Source: Streptomyces sp. NBC_01351 (lineage in GTDB: Bacteria; Actinomycetota; Actinomycetes; Streptomycetales; Streptomycetaceae). Taken from it: a stretch of 64,000 nucleotides of DNA. The notes under the pieces were generated by a model that did no database searches, was not told the origin of the DNA, and saw nothing but the letters and a program-made list of their open reading frames with translations. The position numbers and the translations under genes were made by a program. The stretch spans positions 6,887,501-6,951,500 of the forward strand of contig NZ_CP108356.1 in the NCBI RefSeq assembly GCF_036237315.1. The letters are read 5' to 3'. This document shows positions 1 through 8,053 of the stretch, one piece after another; position 1 is the stretch's first letter, and each line of letters opens with the position of its first letter.

Positions 1-1
1 C

Positions 2-580
2 TCACGCCGGCTGGTCACCGAGGAGGTACCCGACACCAGCGCGATGATCGAGGTCCGGCGGGCGGTGCTCGCCGGACACAAGCTGCGCATCCACTACGCG
101 GCCACGGGCCAGGAGCCGGAGTGGCGCACGGTGGACCCCATCGGCCTGGTCACCGTGCGCGACCGGGGGTACTTGCTGGCGACGAGATCCGGCGAGGACC
201 GCACCTACCGGCTGTCGCGGGTGCTGGCCGCCGAGGAACTCCCCGAAGCGGCGCAGCGACCGAACCGGGTCGATCTGGACCGGATCTGGCGGGAACGATC
301 CGCGCGGTTCCTCTCCGGCGGCGACCACATCACCGTGCTGGTACGGGTCAACCCGGCGCGGCGGGAGGAGCTGCTGGACACCACGCTGGCCGTCCGCGCG
401 GAAGAACCCGAGGCGGACGGCCGGCTGCGGCTGGAGGTGACCTTCCAGGATTCACGACACGCCGAATGGGCGCTGTGGCAGCTCGGCATGGACGCGGAAG
501 CCCTGGCCCCGCAGTCGCTGCGCACCTCCCTGCACAACCGCGCCGCCGCGATCGCCGCCCGCTACGGAGACTCCGCGTAG
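2..580 (+). CDS. WYL-domain transcriptional regulator, C-terminal part (5' end outside window)
   Basis: The reading frame is open from the first bases of the window and ends in TAG at 580, so only the last 192 residues are seen. They match the WYL ligand-sensing domain and the C-terminal WCX extension of YafY/PafBC-type regulators: a stretch with LRIHYAATGQEPEWRTVDPIGL, then YLLATRSGEDRTYRLSRVLAA, then an extension typical of the family. The N-terminal HTH must lie upstream of base 1. These proteins usually regulate a divergent or adjacent gene; which one cannot be told here. The ATG at 44 is internal and not a start. Confidence 0.85.
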   Translation, partial: SRRLVTEEVPDTSAMIEVRRAVLAGHKLRIHYAATGQEPEWRTVDPIGLVTVRDRGYLLATRSGEDRTYRLSRVLAAEELPEAAQRPNRVDLDRIWRERSARFLSGGDHITVLVRVNPARREELLDTTLAVRAEEPEADGRLRLEVTFQDSRHAEWALWQLGMDAEALAPQSLRTSLHNRAAAIAARYGDSA

Positions 581-596
581 ATGCCGGGGACTCCGT

Positions 597-628
597 GTAT
601 CGCGGGCGTATCGAAAATCGCATACGCC
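597..628. promoter_or_regulatory. Inverted repeat upstream of the vanZ-like gene
   Basis: GGCGTAT at 605-611 and ATACGCC at 622-628 form perfect 7-base arms around a 10-base spacer. The left arm overlaps a direct repeat of GTATCG (597-602 and 608-613). It sits 32 bases before the vanZ-like start and is a plausible operator for that gene or the following two-component system. This is inference from symmetry and position only. Confidence 0.4.
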
Positions 629-659
629 ACCGCAACCGCCCACCGTCTCCAATGGGGGC

Positions 660-1385
660 ATGAACCACAGTGCATCCCTGTCGGCACCGTCCCGCCGCAC
701 GCGCAGGATCGTGCTCCTCGGCCTGGCGCTCCTCGGCTTGGGGAGCGCCTTGTTCGTCGTGCGGCGGCCGCTCATGATGTCCGCTCCGATGTGCCTGGCC
801 GGGCGGTGGCACGGCTGCTTCGGTACGTTCAACGGTGTCGTGTTCATGACCTTGGTCGCGCTGCCGTTGGCCGTGCTGGTGGTGTGGGCCCTGGCACGCC
901 GTCGGCGTGCCGCCGGCGCCAGCGGCACATCGGCGTGGCGGATGTCGCTGGCCGAGGTGGGCATGGTCCACGGGACGGTGCCGTTCCTCTGGATGACCAT
1001 GATGCCCGGCGCTGCGGCCGGGATCGTCCCCGGCCGGGTGAGCCTGGTACCGGTCCGGGACCTGCTCACGATGGGGCCGGTCGGGATCGTCGGCAACCTG
1101 CTGGTCTTCGCGGCGCTGGGGTTCTTCGCCCCGATGCGGTTCGCGGCGCTGGCGTCCGTACCGCGGATCCTGGCGTTCGGGGCGGGCTGCTCGGTCCTGG
1201 TCGAGACCGCTCAGTACGTCCTGCGGCTGGACCGGGTGTCCTCCGTGGACGACGTACTGGTCAACGCCGCCGGCGCCGCCCTGGCGGCGCTGGCGTCGCG
1301 CCGCTGGTGGCGCACTTCGGTGGAAGCGCCGGAAGCGCCGGAAGAGCCGTCGGACCGGCCTCGCCCCGTGACGGCACCGGCTTAG
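660..1385 (+). CDS. VanZ-like membrane protein
   Basis: The 241-residue protein has about four to five hydrophobic segments (near residues 20-35, 55-80, 100-115, 140-160, 170-190). It carries the VanZ-family core: GNLLVFAALGFFAP, then a Glu in VETAQYVLRL, then VSSVDDVLVNAAGAALA near the end. VanZ proteins give low-level teicoplanin resistance in enterococci by an unclear mechanism; in Streptomyces they are common and mostly uncharacterised. It lies 9 bases before a VanR/VanS-like two-component pair on the same strand, so co-transcription is likely. No vanH, vanA or vanX gene is in the window, so this is not a glycopeptide-resistance cluster. Confidence 0.8.
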   Translation: MNHSASLSAPSRRTRRIVLLGLALLGLGSALFVVRRPLMMSAPMCLAGRWHGCFGTFNGVVFMTLVALPLAVLVVWALARRRRAAGASGTSAWRMSLAEVGMVHGTVPFLWMTMMPGAAAGIVPGRVSLVPVRDLLTMGPVGIVGNLLVFAALGFFAPMRFAALASVPRILAFGAGCSVLVETAQYVLRLDRVSSVDDVLVNAAGAALAALASRRWWRTSVEAPEAPEEPSDRPRPVTAPA

Positions 1386-1394
1386 GGTTCGGAC

Positions 1395-2078
1395 ATGCGC
1401 GTACTGATCGTGGAGGACGAGCCCTACCTGGCCGAAGCCGTCCGTGACGGTCTGCGGCTGGAGGCGATCGCCGCCGACATCGCCGGGGACGGCGACACCG
1501 CCCTGGAACTGCTCGGCGTCCACTCCTACGACCTCGCGGTCCTCGACCGCGACATCCCCGGCCCCTCCGGCGACGAGGTCGCCCGGCGCATCGTCGCCTC
1601 CGGCAGCGGCATCCCGATCCTCATGCTCACCGCTGCCGACCGGATCGACGACAAGGCTTCCGGCTTCGGACTCGGCGCCGACGACTACCTCACCAAACCG
1701 TTCGAGCTGCGGGAGCTCGTCCTGCGGCTGAGGGCGCTCGACCGCAGACGCGCGTACGCCCGGCCCCCGGTCCGCGAGATCGCGGGCCTGCGGCTCGACC
1801 CCTTCCGCCGGGAGGTCTTCCGCGACGGACGTTACGTCGCCCTCACCCGCAAGCAATTCGCCGTGCTCGAAGTCCTCGTCGCCGCCGAAGGCGGGGTCGT
1901 CAGGGCCGAAGAGCTGCTGGAACGGGCCTGGGACGAGAACACCGACCCCTTCACCAACGCCGTGCGCATCACCGTCTCCGCCCTGCGCAAACGGCTCGGC
2001 GAACCGTGGATCATCGCCACGGTGCCCGGCGTCGGCTACCGGATCGACACCACCGGCCCCGGCCGTACGGATGTCTAG
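1395..2078 (+). CDS. OmpR/PhoB-family response regulator
   Basis: The 227-residue protein has a receiver domain (1-115) with the acidic pair Glu7/Asp8, phosphoacceptor Asp51 in VLDRDIPGPSG, Thr79 and Lys101. A winged-helix DNA-binding domain follows, ending with the usual VRITVSALRKRLG and VPGVGYRI motifs. The DRDIPGPSGDEV phosphosite context is the one common in VanR/CseB-like actinobacterial regulators. It overlaps the downstream histidine kinase by 8 bases, so the two are translationally coupled and should be cognate. The stimulus is unknown; the preceding VanZ-like protein hints at the cell envelope. Confidence 0.93.
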   Translation: MRVLIVEDEPYLAEAVRDGLRLEAIAADIAGDGDTALELLGVHSYDLAVLDRDIPGPSGDEVARRIVASGSGIPILMLTAADRIDDKASGFGLGADDYLTKPFELRELVLRLRALDRRRAYARPPVREIAGLRLDPFRREVFRDGRYVALTRKQFAVLEVLVAAEGGVVRAEELLERAWDENTDPFTNAVRITVSALRKRLGEPWIIATVPGVGYRIDTTGPGRTDV

Positions 2079-3153
2079 ACGCCCGGGGCTCAGCGCCCGA
2101 CTGAGACTCACCCTCAGCTACGCCGGGTTCCTCGCCGTCGCCGGCGCCCTCCTGCTGGCCGTGGTGTGGGTGTTCCTGCTGCGCTACGTACCCGACAACC
2201 CCCAGGGCCTTCTCGGGATCTCGCCCAACCGCTACCTCCTCGTGCGCACCTTCGCCCCCGCCGCGGCCGTGGCGATGGCCTTCCTGCTCGTGTTCGGCCT
2301 CGTCGGGGGATGGATCCTCGCCGGCCGGATGCTCGCACCGCTCACACGGATCACGGCCGCGGCACGGATGGCCGGGAACGGGTCGCTGTCCCACCGGGTC
2401 CGCATGGAAGGCCGCCGGGACGAATTCCGTGAACTCGCCGACGTGTTCGACACCATGCTCGAAGAACTGGAGTCGCACGTCGCCGAGCAGCAGAGGTTCG
2501 CCGCGAACGCCTCCCACGAACTGCGCACCCCGCTGGCGATCTCGCGGACGCTCCTCGACGTCGCCCGAAAGGACCCCACACGGGACCGGGGCGAGGTCAT
2601 CGAACGCCTGCACGCGGTCAATACGCGGGCGATCGACCTCACCGAGGCCCTCCTGCTGCTCAGCCGCGGCGACCGCGGGAACTTCACGCGCGAGAACGTC
2701 GACCTCTCCCTCGTCGTCGAAGAGGCCGCCGAAACGCTGCTGCCCCTCGCCGAACAGCGCCGGATCACGCTCGACGTCACCGGCGACGCGGCCCGGACCG
2801 GCGGCTCGGCGGAGCTCTTGCAGCGGATGGTGACGAACCTCGTCCAGAACGCCATCGTCCACAACCTCCCCGCAGGCGGCACCGTGACGGTCCACACCGA
2901 GGCGCACGGCGACGGGACGAGCGTGCTGCGGGTCGAGAACACGGGCCGTCGGCTCCCACCGGAACTGGTACCGACCCTCACCGAACCCTTCCGGCGCGGA
3001 ACGGAACGCGTACGCACCGACGAGCACGCCGGTGTCGGCCTCGGCCTCGCCATCGTGCAGAGCATCGTCCGCGCCCATGAGGGGACCCTCGACCTCGTCC
3101 CCCGGCCCGCCGGAGGTCTCCTCGTCACCGTCCGGCTTCCTCCGCGGCCGTGA
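2071..3153 (+). CDS. Membrane sensor histidine kinase (VanS-like)
   Basis: The 360-residue protein starts with ATG inside the response-regulator gene. Two membrane segments (about 17-38 and 62-86) enclose a short extracellular loop of roughly 25 residues. A HAMP region follows, then the H-box ASHELRTPLA with His149, an N-box (VTNLVQNAIVHN) and a glycine-rich GVGLGLAIV near the end. The very small extracytoplasmic loop suggests sensing within the membrane or via another protein such as the VanZ-like neighbour, which is inference. It pairs with the upstream regulator by overlap. Confidence 0.93.
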   Translation: MSRRPGLSARLRLTLSYAGFLAVAGALLLAVVWVFLLRYVPDNPQGLLGISPNRYLLVRTFAPAAAVAMAFLLVFGLVGGWILAGRMLAPLTRITAAARMAGNGSLSHRVRMEGRRDEFRELADVFDTMLEELESHVAEQQRFAANASHELRTPLAISRTLLDVARKDPTRDRGEVIERLHAVNTRAIDLTEALLLLSRGDRGNFTRENVDLSLVVEEAAETLLPLAEQRRITLDVTGDAARTGGSAELLQRMVTNLVQNAIVHNLPAGGTVTVHTEAHGDGTSVLRVENTGRRLPPELVPTLTEPFRRGTERVRTDEHAGVGLGLAIVQSIVRAHEGTLDLVPRPAGGLLVTVRLPPRP

Positions 3154-3315
3154 ACGGGCCCGCTGCGCTGACAGGGGTGTCATGGGCGTCACGGTGCCCA
3201 TGCCGAAGGCGAAGGACAAGTGAAATGTTCTCCATGATCATTTAAGCAGCGCTGCGAGACGGCGGACTTCCGGGGTCGTGGCCGGAACCGCGTAGTGGCA
3301 TGGCACGCTTGGGGC

Positions 3316-4002
3316 ATGGCCGCTCAGATTTTTCCCAGCATCCTGTCCGCCGACTTCGCCCGCCTCGCCGAGGAGGCGAAGGCCGTCGAGGGGGCCGACT
3401 GGCTGCACGTCGACGTCATGGACAACCACTTCGTCCCGAACCTCACCCTCGGCGTACCGGTCGTGGAATCCCTGAGCCGGGCCACTGACACCCCGCTCGA
3501 CCTGCACCTGATGATCGAGAACCCGGACCGCTGGGCCCCGCAGTACGTGGAGGCCGGCGCGGGTTCGGTGACCTTCCACGCCGAGGCCGCGGCCGCGCCC
3601 GTACGGCTCGCGCGGGAGATCCGGGCCAAGGGGGCGCGCGCGTCCATGGCGCTGAAGCCGGCGACGCCGATCGAGCAGTACGAGGACATCCTCCCCGAGC
3701 TCGACATGCTGCTGATCATGACGGTCGAGCCGGGCTTTGGCGGCCAGCCCTTTCTGGACATCATGCTCCCCAAGATCCGCCGCACCCGCGAGCTGATCTC
3801 CAAGCACGGCCTGGAGCTGTGGCTCCAGGTCGACGGCGGGGTCTCGGCCTCCACCATCGAGCGCTGCGCCGAGGCGGGCGCGGACGTCTTCGTCGCGGGC
3901 AGCGCCGTCTACGGAGCCGTCGACCCGGCCGCCGCCGTGCGTACGCTTCGTGAGCAGGCGGGCGCGGCCATCGCGGCGGCGCCGTGGGCTTGCGACCACT
4001 GA
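3316..4002 (+). CDS. rpe: Ribulose-phosphate 3-epimerase
   Basis: Interconverts D-ribulose 5-phosphate and D-xylulose 5-phosphate in the pentose phosphate pathway. The 228-residue protein begins [14 protein letters not shown], the universal N-terminus of the family. It shows the metal-binding set His31, Asp33 (WLHVDVMD), His64 (DLHLMI) and the Asp in LQVDGGVS, plus the phosphate-binding VAGSAVYG near the C-terminus. An upstream in-frame GTG at 3295 would add seven non-conserved residues, so the ATG at 3316 is preferred. It stands alone, followed by a sugar-type regulator on the same strand. Confidence 0.96.
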   Translation: MAAQIFPSILSADFARLAEEAKAVEGADWLHVDVMDNHFVPNLTLGVPVVESLSRATDTPLDLHLMIENPDRWAPQYVEAGAGSVTFHAEAAAAPVRLAREIRAKGARASMALKPATPIEQYEDILPELDMLLIMTVEPGFGGQPFLDIMLPKIRRTRELISKHGLELWLQVDGGVSASTIERCAEAGADVFVAGSAVYGAVDPAAAVRTLREQAGAAIAAAPWACDH

Positions 4003-4094
4003 TGAGAAGGGTTGGTGGACGGCTCGGTGAACGGGAGCTGTCCAGGCTGATCAACGGCCGTCGGATCTGACAGGATGAACGGCGAGTCGAGAGT

Positions 4095-5141
4095 GTGAAC
4101 AGCAGTGAGGAGAACGCGGTGTCTGCAATGTCGGCGGGACGGTCAGCCCTGCGGATGGGACCCGCGGAGCTGGTGCAGGCTGCGGCCATGGCGCGCCGCT
4201 TCTACCTGGAGGGGAAGTCCAAGATCCAGATCGCCGAGGAGTTCGGCGTGAGCCGCTTCAAGGTGGCCCGGGTCCTGGAGACCGCCCTCGAACGCGATCT
4301 CGTACGCATCGAGATCCGGGTGCCCGCCGAACTGGACGCGGAGCGCTCCGACGCGCTCCGGGCCCGGTACGGGCTGCGGCACGCGGTGGTGGTGGAGTCC
4401 CCGGCCGACGCCACCGAGGACGCGCCCGACCCGGAGAACCTCGGTGCGGTCGCCGCCGACCTGCTCGGCGAGCTCGTCAACGAGGGCGACGTCCTCGGCC
4501 TGGCCTGGGGACGCTCGACCATCCACATGGCCGCCTCCCTGCACCGGCTGCCCCCGTGCACCGTGGTGCAGCTGACCGGCGTGTACGACGCGGGGACCGC
4601 CGAGCGGGGCTCCGTGGAGGCCGTACGGCGGGCCGCGCAGGTCTCCGGCGGGGACGCGCACCCGATCTACGCGCCGATGCTGCTGCCCGATCCGGCGACC
4701 GCGGCGGCGCTGCGGAGCCAGACGGGGATCGCGCGCGCCTTCGAGTACTTCGACAAGGTGACCGTCGCGGCCGTCTCCATCGGCTCCTGGGAGCCCGGCA
4801 TCTCGACCGTCCACGACATGCTCACGGACGAGGAGCGGGCCCACTACGCCTCGCTCGGCGTCGCGGCCGAGATGTCGGCGCACCTCTTCGACTCCGAGGG
4901 GCGGCGGGTCGGCCGGGACCTCGGTGAGCGGTGCATCACCGTCGAGGCGGACCGGCTGCGCCGGATCCCCGAGGTCGTGGCGATCGCGGGCGGGCTGCGC
5001 AAGGCCTCCGCGATCGGGGCGGTACTGCGCTCGGGGCTGGTGACCAGCCTCGTCACGGACACGGCCGTCGCCGATTACCTGCTGACCGAGTCGGCGCCCG
5101 GGCTGCGGCCGGCGCTGGAGCGGGCCGACCCGGACGACTGA
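4095..5141 (+). CDS. SorC/DeoR-type sugar-binding transcriptional regulator
   Basis: The 348-residue protein has an N-terminal HTH (about residues 25-65: GKSKIQIAEEFGVSRFKVAR) followed by a SorC-type sugar-phosphate isomerase-like effector domain with GLAWGRSTIHMAASL. Such regulators bind phosphorylated sugars and usually repress carbohydrate genes. No transport operon is adjacent; the nearest metabolic gene is rpe, 92 bases upstream on the same strand, so a link to pentose-phosphate intermediates is possible but unproven. ATG codons at 4095 and 4128 are both usable starts; conservation usually begins near MGPAELVQAA. Confidence 0.88.
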   Translation: MNSSEENAVSAMSAGRSALRMGPAELVQAAAMARRFYLEGKSKIQIAEEFGVSRFKVARVLETALERDLVRIEIRVPAELDAERSDALRARYGLRHAVVVESPADATEDAPDPENLGAVAADLLGELVNEGDVLGLAWGRSTIHMAASLHRLPPCTVVQLTGVYDAGTAERGSVEAVRRAAQVSGGDAHPIYAPMLLPDPATAAALRSQTGIARAFEYFDKVTVAAVSIGSWEPGISTVHDMLTDEERAHYASLGVAAEMSAHLFDSEGRRVGRDLGERCITVEADRLRRIPEVVAIAGGLRKASAIGAVLRSGLVTSLVTDTAVADYLLTESAPGLRPALERADPDD

Positions 5142-5289
5142 ATCGGGGCCGGCCGCGGCCGACCAGGGCCTGTAGGGGCCCGTAGGGGGCCGCTGAGGGC
5201 GGTCGGTGCGGGCCGTGGTGCGGATGGTGCCGTAATTGAGATCCGAACGGCGGACCGCAGGGCCGCTTACTGGGCGCATACTGGTTCCG

Positions 5290-5511
5290 ATGACTAAGTC
5301 AGCAGTACCTCGCCGCCATTTGCCGTCCAGCCCGTTCAAGGCCCCCGTGGAGCAGCCGATCCGGCAGTTCTCCGTCGGCGACCGGGTCTCTCACGATGAG
5401 CACGGCCTCGGCCGTGTCGTCGGAATCGAGGAGGGGATCGCTGTTCTCGTTGACTTCGGTTCGGTCCAGAAGCGCGTTCTGAGTCCCTACACCAAGATGT
5501 CCGCCCTCTGA
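5290..5511 (+). CDS. Small conserved protein with a CarD/Tudor-like beta fold motif
   Basis: The 73-residue protein contains FSVGDRVSHDEHGLGRVVGI and ends VLSPYTKMSAL. The pattern of a G-D-R-V followed by HGLGRV resembles the small SH3/Tudor-like barrel of CarD/CdnL proteins and of the UvrD/PcrA C-terminus, which bind RNA polymerase. This is a fold-level resemblance only and the function is unknown. ATG at 5290 was chosen; a further in-frame ATG at 5236 would add 18 residues with no conserved look. Confidence 0.7.
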   Translation: MTKSAVPRRHLPSSPFKAPVEQPIRQFSVGDRVSHDEHGLGRVVGIEEGIAVLVDFGSVQKRVLSPYTKMSAL

Positions 5512-5560
5512 GGGCATCAGGCGATTCGCGAGCGAATCGGATATTTGGCACGATCGGTGC

Positions 5561-6007
5561 ATGATCTTCAGGAGCGTGCCCCGATCGTTGCTGCGCGTGC
5601 TGGGGGCCTTGTTCCTCTGCGCCGCGGTGATCGGCGGTGCGGTGGGCTGTGGCGGGCAGGAACCCGCGCCCACCGCCGCCAGTGGTAGGAGCAGTACCGG
5701 TGCCGCTCCCGCGCCCGCCTGGGCCGAGGGGATGGCCACCGTACGGGCCGACGCGCTTCCGCGGCAGGCCCGGGACGTGCTCGCGCTGATCGACAAGGGC
5801 GGGCCGTACCCGTACCGGCAGGACGGCACGGTCTTCGGGAACTTCGAGAAGGTCCTGCCGAAGCAGAAGCGTGGTTATTACCACGAATTCACGGTGAAGA
5901 CGCCGGGGGAGCGGGACCGGGGTGCGCGGCGGATCGTGACCGGTGAGGGTGGGGAGTTCTACTACACGGACGACCACTACGACACCTTCAAGGCGGTTCT
6001 CCGATGA
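5561..6007 (+). CDS. Secreted guanyl-specific ribonuclease, RNase Sa/barnase type
   Basis: An extracellular RNase cleaving after guanosine. The 148-residue protein has a signal peptide ending in a lipobox-like AVGC near residue 30, a low-complexity linker, then a domain closely resembling Streptomyces RNase Sa: PYPYRQDGTVFGN, GYYHEFTV (catalytic Glu), the Arg-rich ERDRGARRIVTG and YYTDDHYDTF (catalytic His). The two cysteines that form the single disulphide of RNase Sa are missing from the domain. The stop overlaps the ATG of a barstar-type inhibitor by 4 bases, the classic toxin-inhibitor arrangement. Confidence 0.93.
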   Translation: MIFRSVPRSLLRVLGALFLCAAVIGGAVGCGGQEPAPTAASGRSSTGAAPAPAWAEGMATVRADALPRQARDVLALIDKGGPYPYRQDGTVFGNFEKVLPKQKRGYYHEFTVKTPGERDRGARRIVTGEGGEFYYTDDHYDTFKAVLR

Positions 6008-6429
6008 GTCTGGACCCGCAGCCGCTCGCCCCCGCCCTCGCGGCCGCCGAGGCCTCCGGCTGGACGGCCGTGCGGATGGACTTGGACGGTGTACGGACCA
6101 AGGCGGAGCTGATGCGGCGGGTGGCCGACGCGCTGCGGTTGCCGGAGTGGTTCGGGGGGAACTGGGACGCGCTGGCGGATTGCCTGCGGGACCTGTCGTG
6201 GTTGCCGGTGGTCGCGGGACGGTTGGTCTGCGTGACCTCGTGGCGTGAGTTTGCCGCTGCGCGGCCGGCGGACTGGGAGACGTTCCAGGAGATCCTCGAG
6301 GAGGCCGTCGACTTCTGGCGGGCCGAGGAGGATGCGGCGGCGTTCGTGGTGCTGCTCGCCGAGTCCGGGCCGGGCCCGGTTGCCGGGGCTCCGCCCCGGA
6401 CCCCGCGCCTCAAGCGCCGGCGGGGCTGA
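6004..6429 (+). CDS. Barstar-family ribonuclease inhibitor
   Basis: An intracellular inhibitor that protects the producer from the overlapping RNase. The 141-residue protein has the barstar core: an N-terminal strand and helix, then LPEWFGGNWDALADCLRDLS, and a C-terminal acidic helix (ETFQEILEEAVDFWRAEED). Start ATG overlaps the RNase stop (ATGA at 6004-6007). The last 15 or so residues (GAPPRTPRLKRRRG) and the stop codon are supplied by a dispersed GC-rich repeat that runs on downstream, so the natural C-terminus has probably been extended by repeat insertion. Confidence 0.9.
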   Translation: MSLDPQPLAPALAAAEASGWTAVRMDLDGVRTKAELMRRVADALRLPEWFGGNWDALADCLRDLSWLPVVAGRLVCVTSWREFAAARPADWETFQEILEEAVDFWRAEEDAAAFVVLLAESGPGPVAGAPPRTPRLKRRRG

Positions 6430-6492
6430 AGGGTCGCCTCAAACGCCGGCGGGGCTGGAATTTGCCCGGCGAGGCTGGAATTTGCCGGGCGG
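6384..6492. repeat. Dispersed GC-rich repeat copies plus a 20-base tandem
   Basis: Two copies of the element CGCCTCAAACGCCGGCGG with downstream GGCTG lie at 6406-6428 (one base different) and 6435-6458, preceded by GGGGCTCCGCCCCGGACCCC. A 20-base tandem pair follows at 6453-6472 and 6473-6492. The same element recurs at 45807-45833 and, inverted, at 45846-45873. The first copy encodes the end of the barstar gene. Confidence 0.8.
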
Positions 6493-6559
6493 GGTGGATT
6501 GTGCGGCTGCGGCGGCGGGGTGGTGCCGGCCCGGTTTGGAGGGTTGCGAAGCCGAAGCG

Positions 6560-6589
6560 GCTCCGCCCCCGGTGGAGCGGGGGCGGAGC
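6560..6589. terminator. Bidirectional terminator hairpin
   Basis: GCTCCGCCCCCG (6560-6571) pairs perfectly with CGGGGGCGGAGC (6578-6589) around a 6-base loop. It lies between the converging barstar and truncated-haemoglobin genes, where a two-way terminator is expected. Confidence 0.75.
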
Positions 6590-6596
6590 GCGATGG

Positions 6597-7085
6597 TCAG
6601 TCCGTTGTCGTCTTCGGGATCCACGGTGGGGTCTGGCCCCAGGACCAGACCGGGATCTTGGCCGCGTCCACCGGGGGCGGGTTGGGGCCCGAGTAGATCA
6701 GGGCCATGCGGGTGCCCCACTCGATGTAGTACGCGAACACCCCGCGGAACTCCGGGTCCGTCGGGAGGCCGACCTCGTCGGCCGTGTCCATCAGCAGGTC
6801 CACCCAGCGGCGGCGCTGCTTCTCGGTGATCGCGCGGCCCAGGTGCTTGGTGGCCATGTGCTGGTGGCCGCCGTGGTGGTCGGTGTACTCCGACGGGCCA
6901 CCGAAGACCTCCGACAGCCAGACCGCGACGTGCTGCGGGTGCTCCGAGTCCATGCCCGCGAAGACCGGGGCCAGGATCTCGTCCCGCAGGGCGTGGGCGT
7001 AGAAGGCGTCCGTGAGGCGGTTCATCGCCTCCGCTCCGCCCATCCACTCGTAGATGGTGGGTGTAGAGGGTGTGCTGCTGCTCAT
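6597..7085 (-). CDS. Group II truncated haemoglobin
   Basis: A haem protein of the 2-on-2 globin fold, probably handling oxygen or nitric oxide in the cytosol. The 162-residue protein shows the group II pattern: IYEWMGGAEAMNRLTDAFY at the N-terminus, the proximal-His region GGHQHMATKHLG, the Trp of RRRWVDLLMDTADEVGL, and FRGVFAYYIEWGTRMAL. The ABM-type monooxygenase gene ends 4 bases upstream, so the two form an operon; this pairing suggests a redox or NO-related role for the monooxygenase. Confidence 0.93.
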   Translation of the reverse strand: MSSSTPSTPTIYEWMGGAEAMNRLTDAFYAHALRDEILAPVFAGMDSEHPQHVAVWLSEVFGGPSEYTDHHGGHQHMATKHLGRAITEKQRRRWVDLLMDTADEVGLPTDPEFRGVFAYYIEWGTRMALIYSGPNPPPVDAAKIPVWSWGQTPPWIPKTTTD

Positions 7086-7089
7086 CGGC

Positions 7090-7410
7090 TCAGGCGGCCT
7101 TTCCGGTGCCCGCGACCTCGGTCACCGTGTAGTGCTGCATTTCCTCGATCGCCGTCACGTACGGCCGGATCGCGCTGAAGAAGGCCGGGAAGTGCTCGCC
7201 CTTGCGGAAGCCGTTGAGGTGGGCGTCGACCGAGGTCCAGCGGATGCGGAGGATGTAGCGCTCCTTCTCCTCCTCGCAGCGGGCCAGTTCGTAGTCGATG
7301 CACTCGGGCGAGGCGGACAGGGCTTCGGCCGCCCGTGCGTACGAGGTCTCGAAGGCTTGCTGGTCGTCCAATGCGATCCGGTAGCGGATGTATTCGACGG
7401 TCGTGGTCAT
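7090..7410 (-). CDS. ABM-family (antibiotic biosynthesis monooxygenase fold) protein
   Basis: The 106-residue dimeric alpha/beta-barrel type protein has the fold's regular pattern: YIRYRIALDDQQAFETSYARAAEAL, then CIDYELARCEEEKERYILRIRW, then HFPAFFSAIRPYVTAIEEMQHY. Members are cofactorless quinol oxygenases or haem-degrading enzymes. Adjacent to a truncated globin in one operon, it may act on haem or quinols, but no catalytic signature settles this. Confidence 0.82.
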   Translation of the reverse strand: MTTTVEYIRYRIALDDQQAFETSYARAAEALSASPECIDYELARCEEEKERYILRIRWTSVDAHLNGFRKGEHFPAFFSAIRPYVTAIEEMQHYTVTEVAGTGKAA

Positions 7411-7482
7411 GGTCCGTGCCTCTCCCTCGATGTTGGTCCCGGCCAGCCTTACGCGATCATGGGCGGTTGTGGGGTGATTTCG

Positions 7483-7998
7483 TCATTCGGAGTCGGACTT
7501 CCTGGAGTCCGTGCCGCCGGCCTCGGTGACGTCCGGGCCCTGGGCGCGGACCCGCTGGACCTTGTCCAGGGATTCGCGCAGGTCGGAGAGCCACTCGTCG
7601 GTGTTGCGCCCCACCAGGCGGACGCACCAGGCCAGCGCGTCGGCCCGGCTGCGGGCCACGCCGCCCGCGACCAGGGTGTCCAGGACCTGGCGCTCGGACT
7701 GGCGCAGCCGGGTCATGACGGGGACGGCCAGGTGCGTGAAGAGGGCCGTCTCCTCGCCCGACCGCACGCCCCAGGCCACCTTGCGGCGGTAGAGCTCCTC
7801 GGCCTCGCGCGCCACCTCGATGCGCTGCTCGCGGGTGCGCTCGCGGAACTCCTTGACCGACTCGGTCGCCGGGACGGTGCCGACGACCGTGATCTCCTCG
7901 CGGTCGACCGTGACCGACACGAGGGACTCGTACACGTCCACCGGCAGGCGCTCGGCGAACCACGCGCGGAGCTGTTCGCTCTGTTCGGCTGTAATCAT
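7483..7998 (-). CDS. Conserved hypothetical protein
   Basis: A 171-residue soluble, highly charged protein without cysteines or membrane segments. It begins MITAEQSEQLRAWFAERLPVDVYESL, has a strand pair (SVTVDREEITVVGTVP), a long charged helix and a C-terminal helical part (RSRADALAWCVRLVGRNTDEWLSDL). I do not recognise the family. It may be transcribed with the ABM-globin pair 72 bases downstream. Confidence 0.75.
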   Translation of the reverse strand: MITAEQSEQLRAWFAERLPVDVYESLVSVTVDREEITVVGTVPATESVKEFRERTREQRIEVAREAEELYRRKVAWGVRSGEETALFTHLAVPVMTRLRQSERQVLDTLVAGGVARSRADALAWCVRLVGRNTDEWLSDLRESLDKVQRVRAQGPDVTEAGGTDSRKSDSE

Positions 7999-8053
7999 GT
8001 AATCAACGTTGCGTCGGCTGCCTGCTTGATCGCAAGGCTTTTGCCGTTCGCTC

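Noticed and set aside
660..3153. Glycopeptide-resistance cluster
   Set aside because: VanZ-like and VanRS-like genes are present, but no vanH, ligase or vanX gene follows.
3182..3223. 13-codon frame MGVTVPMPKAKDK
   Set aside because: No ribosome binding site and no recognisable motif; it looks like chance.
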